DNA of 64,000 bases from Corallium rubrum. Lineage: Eukaryota; Cnidaria; Anthozoa; Scleralcyonacea; Coralliidae. Positions 51,101-63,100 of this stretch are shown in pieces; positions within the stretch are counted from its first letter, which is position 1, and each line of letters begins with the position of its first letter. A model generated the notes under the pieces. That model was not told where the DNA came from and did no database searches. It was given only the letters and a program-made list of their open reading frames with translations. The stretch lies in NCBI GenBank assembly GCA_964035015.1, contig OZ035997.1, positions 12,378,036 to 12,442,035 on the forward strand, written 5' to 3'. A program made the translations under genes and the position numbers.

Positions 51101-54100
51101 TACTTATTCCACATTGATTGACGGCACCATCGGATTATAACATTGCGTTTACGTTAACAGCCAGAGATTATTCACTCGCTACCTGATCCGTACGGACGTG
51201 AAATAAAAGGAATTGCTTCTGCAACTGGTCTGCCGTTTGGTAAGCAGTTACTTTTACTTCGTTTCAATTCTACGAATATGTAATTGATATGTATATATAG
51301 AGTTGAATGACAGCCGAGTGGCAGTGAATAAAATATTTATCTTTTATCGAAACTATCTTTAACATTGTACAAATCAGTGAAAACAAACAAAAAAAATATT
51401 TATTTTGTTTTATATAACATCAAAATAGATCCTCGTTATTGATTTAGTAAGAATTTAAAACGTTTTGTAAAGTTTATAAGTGTGGTTTTAAAAGGAACAA
51501 AAATGCACGGTGAATGACGTAACAAACAAATGGCGATAATTTATAGTAACGGGTGTTACTATATAAAAGGTAAGACGCTCTCTTAAAATGTTTTAATTAG
51601 GCCAGGGTAGTTTCAGAAAACAGAATAAACGAATATATATAGATACGATCATTACATTCTCTAGATGTTATACACTATACCATACTCACTTCATACACTT
51701 ACTATATACAATAGCAATAATTAAACTTCTGTTAAAGATCGATTAATTTTATTGAAGAAATACAATGACATATTGACATACATATTTCTGCTTGACTGAC
51801 TGTTTCTCTTTCTTTTTGTCTGTATTTATAAGGTTGCTAATCAATACTTGCATTATAATTAAGGTTTTCCTGGGGGGTTTTTCCTTTCGCAGGAGAGGTA
51901 CTTTTCTACAACATTTTCTACGAAGTATCCGTATCCTGTACATCAATTGTTGCTCAAACACCTGAAGGTATTGTTCAAAATACCTTTTTTATTTATAATC
52001 AACTTGAACGCTAAAATGTCCACGCATCGGCAGCTAGAATATTTTTCTGTTTTTTTCAAAATAGTGTAGTACCATATAGATTAACTTCTTGATTGTTGCT
52101 AAAAAGATGACTCGTGTAAAGGACCCTAAGCCTCAAACGTATCGTGTTCCATTTCACGGACTCACTGGTCTATAACCGTGTCAATTAATGGAGAGCCGCC
52201 CTGGTTTCTGAAAGTGTTGGAGTTATTAGTGACCCCTGTTTTACAGACCAGTGAGGGGTCACTAATAACTCCAACACTTTTCAGAAACCAGGGCGGCTCT
52301 CCATTAATTTACACGGTTATAGACCAGTGAGTCCGTGAAATGGAACACGATACGTTTGAGGCTTAGGGCTGTCACTATAGACTGAAAAATTTGGACCTAA
52401 TCAAAAGCAAGTTGCCAAGTTCATTCTGACCGGACTGATCGCGGGTCAGACCTTGTAAATTGGTTTACCGCTAACCTGACCTATATACTAGCATGTTTAT
52501 TGCTCAACTAAATAAACCCTAACCTGACCCACTTGCTAGATAACATTGCATCTGGTGTCAGTAAATTCCCTAAAATGCCATGTTAGCTAATAAGCTAGGC
52601 GGTATAAACGATGTTTTCGAGTGGGGTTTATAGGTGTTTGTTGGGGTTAGATGACCCAGAAATCGAAAATTGACGACTCGCTAGACTTTGACGACAATTT
52701 AGCGGCATAAGAAAATTTGATTTGTTTCGATTTGAGTTGACATAGTTGCTCTCCAATAATTACTTGTTTTACTTTTCTTTCTAAACCAAATTTTAGGGAA
52801 GCTTTACCATGCTCGGAATCTGGACTTTGGACTATTTCTAGGGTATGGTATACTTAATGTACAGATGTACTAAAAACAATCGCCAGCTACCTCCGCATGT
52901 TTAGAAAAAGTAGCACAAGCCGTTTTGGCACAACCTCATGCAGACCTATACTTCATATAGACCACGTGCACTATAAGTTGCTGTTCAACTTAGAACGGCC
53001 ACTTAATATACTTACACTGATATACTTGAGCCTGGTGGCTACTTACATTACTACTTAGATTACTGTATCAAGCCACCATGTTTTATAAGATCCAGCAAGG
53101 TCTTGTAGGTATTAGTTTCCCTAAGGAGGTGTGCCTTTTAAGTAGAGTTTCCAGGTTGCCTAACACCTCTCCTTTTCGTCAGATCCAATGCAGTAATAAC
53201 ATATATAAGTATTCATTTTATCCTAGAACAATAGTTACGTGGAATCAGATTCCATATAGTAATCTCTCGTCTGTATCTAGTATTCCAAGCTTCAAAACCT
53301 CCGCTATGCCTACAATTAAGTCCCTCTGTCATCCATCTTATTGATTGATTTTGTATTTTAGTTTCTTATATATTACTTGTATATTTAAATCATTTATTAG
53401 TTGTTGTTTTTTTCCTCCTTTTTCTTTGTTTTGATATATATCATATGTACTATATTATAATATATAATTTTAGTTATGTACCTGTAAACCTCCTAGTATA
53501 GTGTAATAACACTGATTTAGGAGTATTTCATTAATTAAAGCATACATATACTGAAACCAACTAAATCTCCTAGATCTAGATTTAAACCTGTGTTATGTAT
53601 GTAATCAACCCATTGAACTCTAAGTAAACTGGAACGATAACTCGATGGCGTATCATGAAGCCAAAAATGGCGGACATGGGGGCCGCCATGCACGTCAATC
53701 CCAGTCCCTTTTACTGTATAACCGAGAGAATATGAAGCTGAATTTGGTGAACTGGGTTGCAAAAACAGCTTGAAATCAAACAAAAACTGAACTTGTTAAC
53801 CACTTTTAGGCTTAAATCAAATTCCAATATACCGTAGAGTAGGTGAACACTGACATGACGAGTAAAAACAAGGAAAACAGTAAAAATATAAGCCCTCAAA
53901 TGAAAGTCAACAATACGCAACCAAAATTGCCATTGGTTTGAACAAATATAAAGAAAATACATATGAAACCCAGGTTTAAAATGAAGAGGTTGTTTATAAA
54001 AACAGTTGGGTTTTAAATTTTTAAATTTTCAGTAGGAAAAAAACAACAAAATGCACTTTACCGTGTGTTATTACAGCTCTGGAATTACTCTTCGTATCGA

Positions 54101-57100
54101 AAAATGTCAGATTTAGCATTTCCACAACTGAAACTTGAGTTAAAGCTATAATTTAGCATTATCTTATTACTAATTCTTGGCAAGACAACCTTCAAACGTT
54201 TGAGATAACAAAGAAAAATAAGACAAACCTGCATTTTTCGTACGAGTTTCGGACTCGAATTTTGCTTTTGTTCGTCAGATATTTCGTCATTCAATCCATT
54301 TTCGTGTGTAGAAATTGTTCAGGTACAAGGCCAATAAGCCCAATACATACTATCCTCTTCGTTATCATCTATAAAAAAACTTTAGGTCTAAAAAATGGTT
54401 GTTTTTTGCAGCGAGTTTTCAGTTTTTCATTCTACGTGCCGCTCATAGGTTCTGTTGACGTCAGACGTGCAATGGCGACCCCCAGTGGCCGGAAGTTTGA
54501 CTTCATCCAATCATAGGGCCTTTCTTATGGAGTTAGCGTTCCAGTTTATTTAGAGTTCAATGAATCAACCTAACTTAAGCCTAGTTTACATGCGAGCAAT
54601 TTTTCCTTGACAAGTCTCCTTGTTGAAAAGCTGGCATGTCAGCTTTTCAAAAGGGAGACTTGTCAAGGAAAAACTTGCCATGTTTCTTCATACACATGCA
54701 TGGGCAAATAAAACTTGTCAAGTTGAAAATTGCCAAAGAAAAATTGCCCGTGTAAACTAGGTTTCAGACCTAATAGTGAGATAAAAGTAGCCGTGCTGCG
54801 TGGGCAGTGTAGAAACAACAATCGAAATATAGTAAGGTTAGATATACTACCGAAACAGAGAACGTAGGAATCTAACGTTTCGAGCGAAGGCCCTTCGTCA
54901 GAGAGAAACGTAAAGAGTGTAAACAAACAGTGAACTCAAATACGAAAGGTAATCATGTGCAAGGGCGTAGGAACCGGGGGGGCTAAGGGGCTGCAGCCCC
55001 CCCAATATTTTATCTTGCTGATATTAGCCCCCCCAATATTTTGCCCAACTACGGTTTGAGATTAAATGAGTTAAAGAGATCGTTGGTAATAATTTATAAA
55101 AATAAAAAATAAATTTTCCTAACACAATAAAAATATGAATTTCTTTCGTACAGAAGGGGAAATTCGTCATATGACCGAAATCTATTTCTCTGCAGGCATC
55201 ACCAGGCTGGGACGCGAGGGGCCTGGGCTGCAGTAGAACACAGTACGCACAGCGCATAGATAGAACCCCCATGCTATGTGACCATTTTTCTGAAGCTGAA
55301 AACTAGTCGTGGACCCCCTAGGTGGATTTGTGGTAAAGCCGCGAATGCGCATTACACAAACTCAAGTAGCCCCCCCAAAGTAACACGGCTTCCTACGCCC
55401 CTGATCATGTGACCAAAAATAAGCCAATCAGATAAAAATAACAATAACAAATTGATAGAGATGCGAAAAATTAGCCAATCAAAGCAAAATAACAATAACA
55501 AATCGATAATGAGATGCGAAAGACATTTGCTATACCGCCAGAAATGGGTGATATGGCACAAACTTTCATGTCCGAAATACAATGGTTGGCAGGCCAACAT
55601 CATTGTTCCTCACGGAACGAAGATGTTCAGCAAACCTGTCAGATAAACGTCTGCCAGTTTCATCGATGTAAAGCATGCAACATGTATTGCAAGAAGTTGG
55701 AAGAGATGCAAGTAAAATTATGCTGAATGACAAAATTAGATTTAGGTCCCAAAATACATGTAGCAGAGTTAAGAAAGGAACATGCACGTGTAACAACAGG
55801 TACGGGAGCAAGAAAAGGTACCCGCTGGTGCCAGTAGATTTTTTCTAAGGGCGCTACGCACCAAACCATCACGAATATTTTTATTACGCCGAAAAGAGAT
55901 TAAAGGGTGAAAATAGCTGACGTTTCAGGATCCTTTTTTAGGATATGAAAATTGCGGCTAATGATATCCTGAACTTTGTAGTTGAAAGGATGAAATGTGA
56001 GAACTAATGGTATGTTCTGATTATCAGAAACTCTTTCTAAAAGTTGTTTTAAAGTGTCAGGACGAGGAATACTATAGATGCTTTGTTAATAGCAGTGTCT
56101 AACCTGGACAAAAAAGGATCTCATTTCCAAACATTTGGTCTCAAACTCTTTGTCATCACTGCATAGGCGACGAAGTCGCAGAAATTCAGGAGAATATGGA
56201 ATGGTTGTTTAGTGTGTTTGGGATGAGAGGATGAAAATAAAAGGTAACTATGTGAATCGGTCGGCTTATAAGAGACAGAAGTCATGAGCGATTATCACTA
56301 ATCGATACCAAGATATCCAGGAACGACACACAGGTTTCACTGATTTCCCATGTGAATTTGAGTGCTGGATGGAAATCATTAACATAATAATAAATCTCTC
56401 TAAATTCACACGTGGCACGATGCTGTTCCGAAACTGACATAACATTGTCTAAAAAGCGGAAATGAGTTCAGTAGGACAGCTGCAAGCAGAGACGATCGGT
56501 CTGCCAGGATTGTTAGGTTTATGAATTTTAGGTAAAAAATAGATAACTGGTGTTCTAGGAGTGGTGATTATCAGGTTGGAGGCAGAGGCGGGCAATTCAC
56601 CGGCTTGAATAAGATTGTTAGTGGTAGTTTTGACAGTTTTTTGGTGAGTAGGGGTGGAATCGGAATTTAAGTTAGTGTAAAAAGAGGCATCGCTGAGTTG
56701 ACGAAGAGCTTCTTGTCGGTACAAGTCAGATCTCCAGACAACAACGGCACCACCTTTGTCCGCAGGTTTAATGACAACGTCATTACGACAACGCAATGAT
56801 TGAAAAGCTAGAAGACTAAAGTTCCTCTTTATTGAGGTTAGAAGCCCTTTTGGGGCGTGAATGGTTTAATCTGTCAATTTCATGGCGGCACTGTCGAACA
56901 AAAAGATCAAGAGACGAAAATTGGCCTTCAGGTGGAGACCAAGAAGACTTTTTAGAGTTGATTTCCTCAAAGACATCCTTATTAAAGGTGGAGGACTGAT
57001 TATGAAAATGGGCTTTTAGGCGTAAACGGTGGGAAAAAAGCGTCAGTGTCTTCTTTAACTAAAAATAAATCAATGGGCCCGGAGTTGGGAACGAACTTGA

Positions 57101-60100
57101 GACCCTTCGCAAGAACAGATCTCTCACCGTGTTACTGTTTCGTATTGGATCGACTTGTACTTACTGATCATGGGCGTGCTTATATCTACAGGGTGTATCA
57201 AAAAAAAGGCTACCCTTAGAAAATATAATTAACATTCTTTTCAAATAACCTATTGTATATTGACAGCCCTGGACACCTCTGAAGTCACGGATGCGTAAAA
57301 AACAAATGGTCGTATACACCTGGGAAATTACGATAACTTCTAAACGTATGAAGGAGCATAACAGAAATAAAAATGTTAATTATATTCATATCAGTTCGAT
57401 TAAAAATGGTTCAACTGACCACAGGGCTGTCAATATACAATAGGTTATTTGAAAAGAATGTTAATTATATTTTCTAAGGGTAGCCTTTTTTTTGATACAC
57501 CCTGTAGATCACTTTTATAAAGGCCGTCACTTTAAATATTCTTTTATGTGCATCTTAATAAGCCTTTCTGACCTCATTATGAAGCAAAGACTCTTTTTCG
57601 CAGACACACAAACGAGGCCAGACAGGCTTATTAAGGGGCTGTCCATATGAGTCGGGCTAGCCCGGTTAACCAGGCTCACGCGATTGATTAGGATCTCACT
57701 TTGGTTTTAGAACTTGCATAAACTAAATGTACAAAGAAGGTTTGGTTTGGTTTAGTTTAGATGTAAACAAATCTTAACATTAATTCAAATCTCCTTTTGC
57801 GGCCGAGGAAAGAATTTCGTGAGACGAGTCAGCCCACGGTAGCCTAGCTAGCCCGCCTCATATGAACAGTCAAATTAGTCATTTAGTCGCCATTATGAAA
57901 GTGGTCTATATAGACCTACTAAACGCCATTATGAAAGTGGTCTATATAGACCTACTAAACCGGCTATAGAAGCTTGTTCCTCTTTCTAGACTTACTTAGG
58001 CCTATTTACACTTTTTATACCAAGACTTGTATAACCTGATTATGCATCTTTAAACCTATTTGCAAAAAAATAGATTTGAAAATTGAAAATTTATCTTAAG
58101 CTTTTAGTTTTGGTTCGGCAGCTCATAAAACAGAGGCGCAGCCAGGACTTTTTGTCAAGGGGGGGCCAGGAAAAACCTAGGGGGGGCAGCTTACCGGAGG
58201 CATATGAAGCCAAATTTTCTCAAGGGGGGCAGCACTTTGCCAGAGGGGGCAAATCGGGCCCCCCGTCCCCCCTTCTGGCTACGCCTCTGTCATAAATTAA
58301 AAGTATGTAAAATGAACTTGGTGCTTGGCGGCGTTTGTTTATATGTATACTATATTAACTTATTTTATTTTCAGATGGGACGTTGCCAATAACACTTGGG
58401 CTTTACCTGAAGTTCTTCGTCCTCTTGTATTCAATTTTGACTTTCAACGAAAAGGAAAAACCGTCTACCTTACAACAGGATTTGCTGGATTTGTCGGAGC
58501 ATTCACAGGAATAAAACCGGTAATTTCCATATGCTATACAATATGCTATACAACATGGAACTACCCAGTGGCGTTGCTAGAGCATTTTCTTGATGGGGGA
58601 AAAGCACTTAATTAAATTTTTCGAATAAATGGGCGTGACTAATATAGGAATGGTCATTGTGACTTTTCTCTCACTTACAACGTTTGCTATATATACAACA
58701 TATAACATGCATGCATACTATTGCAGCCCAGGGACGCCCCGGAACAATAAAGGGGGGGGGGGGGGGGGCAAGCACTTGCCAAATGGCAATCCAATCTTTA
58801 AATCTTTAATTGAATGCTTTTAACATAGGTTTTAGACAATATGTGACCTTCATATATATGTTTAAATATGCTATAAAAACACGTCATTGAAGTATTTAAA
58901 AAGTTTTTTTAGTGAAATTAAAAGGGCACTTCAGCTCCCCTTGCCCCTCCTAGTCAAAAGGCAAGAAAGGCGACTGCCCCTCCTGCCCCTCCCAGTTCTG
59001 GCGTCCCTGCATACTAACTTTTTACAACAAGACATAATGGCATATAGGAACCTGGTAATATTGGTATGTTCCCTCCACCCACGTTTTTTGTTATTTTTTT
59101 CTGAAGTATTAATTGATTTATTCTAGGGTGTAATTACTATTACAATGAATGAACGTTTTACACTGACTGGTGGGAAAATTGGTGAGAAATTGAAGCAAAA
59201 GTTGTCAGTGCATGTATTTGAAGTTATTAACATTGTGCAAGCATTATTAAAAAACTGTATACTACGTTAAAGACATGTTAAGAAAAGGGAAAAAATGAAA
59301 AAAATGGAAGGGAAAAGGACCGCGCGGGGCTAATCATTCTTATACTTGCAGTCTGTTAGATACAAATGTTAATAAATAAATAAATAAATTTAATCCAATT
59401 CAACTCAATTCAATTAAAAGTAATTCAATTCCATTCAATTCAATTCAATTCAATTCAATTCAATTCAATTCAATTCAATTCAATTCAAATCGAATTAACT
59501 TAAATTAAATTATCATCAACAGCTTAATATAGCTATACTGGAAATAGGCTGGAAACACAGAGGGAGAGAAAGGTAGCTTGTAACACTGGCAGATGGAAAA
59601 AGGAAACACGAACAATGTCAGAGAAAACGTATCAGCTCAACGTGCTTACTATATAATAATAAAATTATTATGAATGATTTATCCTCACCCTCTGAAAACT
59701 GACTTCAGTTTTTTAGAAAGTGAGTATAAGGCTACGCAGTCCACACAAAAAAACCAAAAACAAACGCAACTTTCTTTATCCGTTTCCAAAAAAATCCGCG
59801 TCCACCCGAGAACAGGAAAACGGCGTTTTCAAAAAGTCCGCCGGATACGTGTGGACGTAGCCTAAAGCGTACATGCATGATCAAATAGTATTATTAAATT
59901 AGTTTTTAGATTATTGTGTGTACTCAACTAGCTGCTGCTTTTCATAGGTTTACTGGAATGGATTATTGGAGAAAGAGATTCCCATTGGACTACTTTTCTA
60001 GTCAGGGATGTACTAGAAAGTGCAACGGGGTAATCTATATCTAATAAGTTAACATATAACATATATAGCAGACGTGTGGGGCACCCCACTTCTATGTATT

Positions 60101-63100
60101 TTCCAGATCAAGTTCTTAAACGTTGGTTTATTTGGGTTGGTTGATTTTGTGTAAAATCTCTTCTAAAAATGCAGGAAATTGCAGGAAATTGCATTTCGCG
60201 GAAACTGGACCCTTAGACCATTTCTCACTTAGACTTTTATATTAGACCATTTCGCGTCTTTAGCGCTTGCAACTTCCCCACTCCTTAGTTCCATTCCCCA
60301 AATTTTTACATCTTGCTATACGACACTGTCATATGCTCTATAGCTATATAGAAATCAGAGGAACAAAACTCACTCTATATTCTCTCTATATTCTATACAG
60401 ACTGCGTGTAACATGCAGCATGTTTGATTTGCATTATTTAATTTTTTATTGTATATAGTTTTGAAATGGCAAAAGAAGCTCTTTCAAACACAAAACTGTT
60501 GGCACCAAGTTATTACATTCTTGGTGGAAACAGCTCTGGCCAGGTACAATATTGTTCAAAACTTATCGTAATGTTTTATTAACCGGTAGAACTATTAATT
60601 AATCGGAACGCGTAGAAAATTTATATGGAAACTGAACTATACGCCGTGAAGTTAATATTATTACTCTAAATTGTTGTTGCAATCCAGTTCCTCAACCTGA
60701 CCCATTAATTTCATGAAGTTCATTAAACAACTTCCTTCATATTTTAAAAACAAAATTCATCACATTCAAAATAGGAAATTTCCAACAGATTGAAGCAAAT
60801 TAATTGTCAGAATTGATCAATCTGTGGAACTCAATTACAACTGCATTATTTTAGGGACACATCTATATCAGTGCCACAACAGTGAAAACTTAAGCCTGGC
60901 CCACTAATCTGCCCATAATTTTAAGTAATGATTTAGAACATGAACAGCGGTGTTTTATCAGATTTTAAACACGAAGCGATAGCCGAGTGTTTTAGATCTA
61001 ATAAAACACGTACTGCGAAAAATAACGTTGTCTAAGCCGAGAAAATCAAAGGTAAAGTTTATGTTTTCCTCGTGAATTAATTATTAATGACTTTTGAAGA
61101 AAATTTATGATACACATGATGTATAGTGAATAATTGAAAATGAATGTTAATTGAACAATGTAAGTCCTGTTGTCTCTCGTATTATAGCAGGTTTAGAAAT
61201 TAAAAGAGGAAGCATGTAGGATTTGCTATTGACTTGCATTTCTTGCAATTTCTCCTTTTGGTTTTAGGGCGTGATAATTACTCGCGACCGAACGAAATCG
61301 TTATATCCCTTGAGGTACGCTTATTATACTTGACTTAGCACATGCAGGAAATCACAAAAATTCGGTTAAAGTGCTTATAAACCGAAAATTAAGTTTGTCT
61401 TATTTGAGAGAATACATAAAATGACAGAGTATAAATAAAAGTATAATTACTATATAATAACACTATAAATTATTAATGTCTGAAATACTGCACCAATTAT
61501 AGATATTCATAAGTTATTAGTTCCACTTTGATTTAGAAAAGTTAACGCTTTATGCGATTTAGGTTTACTCAGCTGTTGTATTCATGATATCTATAGGACA
61601 GTGAGTACTTCAACGATTAGATCTTTGTTTTAGTAATTCGAAGACCAAGTTTAATCTAGCATAGAACAAAGAACCGTTTTGTTAATATCAGATTTATCAT
61701 AATTTGATATGCATTGTTGACATTGAATTTATTGTATTCGTGATTAACATTATCGAAATATATATACAATGTAGCGTTTGTTTATAGCAATTAAATAAAT
61801 TATCTTTAGAATCTTGTGCATATATCTCATTGGGATCATAGTTAAATATATTTGACTGTACCTTTTCGTACTCCTTTTTAGAGTTACTTATAACCCTTAT
61901 TTAGGGGGTAATTTTTACTCTCTTAAAGGAGTAAAAAAAAATGCAGTAAAAAACTAAAAATTACTCCAAAAAACGAGTGGTTCTGTACCTTTTTTTAACT
62001 CCCTTTTTGGAGTTGAAATAACTCATTAAAAATAACAGTGTGTCTATTTATATACGTAAATCATGCTTATATTTTGTCTTACTAGCATGGATCCAAGTAA
62101 AGGAAGCTGGTTTATCTTGCAAACGAATTACGACCACTGGAAGAATCCCTTAGTTATCGACGACCGCCGTACACCGGTGAGTGAACCAGCATCATGTTTG
62201 TAGCATTGGTGAGAAGCTATAGAATTTACATACGTCATTCTAGGGAACTCTATATGGCATATTGACATGATTTGAAAGGAAAGGAAAACAAAACAAAACA
62301 AAATAAAGAAAAGGGAAGGGAAAGGGAGGGAACGGAAGGGAAGGGAAGGGAAGGGAAGGGAAGGGAAGGGAAGGGAAGGGAAGGGAAGGGAAGGGAAGGG
62401 AAGGGAAGGGAAGGGAAGGGAAGGGAAGGGAAGGGAAGGGAAAGGAAGGGAAGGGAAGGGATTACGATTTACCGAAATACGATTTTTACAATCATACGAT
62501 TTCCGCCTGATACCTCGATTGCTACAGTTTTGACAAAATTGAGGAATTTTGTTCAAAACTCAGTTGTCGAAAGGTATTATACGACTTATCAGACAATGTC
62601 TCACAACCCAGGTAAACAGTATGGCTGTGACAATATGAGTTTTTAACTGAGATTTACATATGAGTTTATAACTGAGAATTTCATCGACAAATAAAACATA
62701 AAATAACTGGACTAATGCGATATAAAACCCTACCTGCTGTTGTTTTCTGTTCCATTATATACTGTGTATTTATTCAAGTCCAGCAGAGTTAAGTCTGAAT
62801 CGGGTAAGTGAAATAAATAAACAGTAATGTAGTAGAAAACGTCAGCTATGGTCTTATCGCATTAGTTCAGTTTTATTTGCGATGAAAATCTCAGTTATTA
62901 GTTATAACTCTTAGTTATAAGCACATTGTCAAAGCCGCACTGTTTGCCTGGGTCTCCTATGGTTTTAACCCAGCTATAATATAACAAGTGAGAAATGAGT
63001 ATTCTATACCTTATCGGATATGATGTACAGAGTATCGTATATACCGAATACTTACGGTTCAACAATGTAAATTCTTGTTTTGCTTGTTGAACTTTGGTCC

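Larger units (their letters stand above)
54820..57150 (-). mobile_element. Penelope-like retroelement, decayed, with hAT insertion
   Basis: Minus strand order is 5' region (LAKGLKFVPNSGPIDLFLVK near 57110), RT core (below), a mid region (FTWEISETCVSFLDILVS; YKPTDSHSYLLFSSSHP), and a GIY-YIG part near 55690-55590 (LYIDETGRRLSDRFAEHLRS). RT followed by a C-terminal GIY-YIG nuclease is unique to Penelope-like elements. Frameshifts and stops make it inactive. Downstream (54915-54820) is CTGACGAAGGGCCTTCGCTC then GAAACG, a hammerhead-like arrangement seen in such elements, beside the AATCGAAATATAGTAAGG end repeat. A hAT element (54960-55403) splits the 3' part. Confidence 0.8.

Noticed and set aside
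62128-62646. Gly/Lys/Glu/Arg-rich and Ser/Leu/Pro/Phe-rich frames
   Set aside because: Both strands of a GGGAA pentamer tract.
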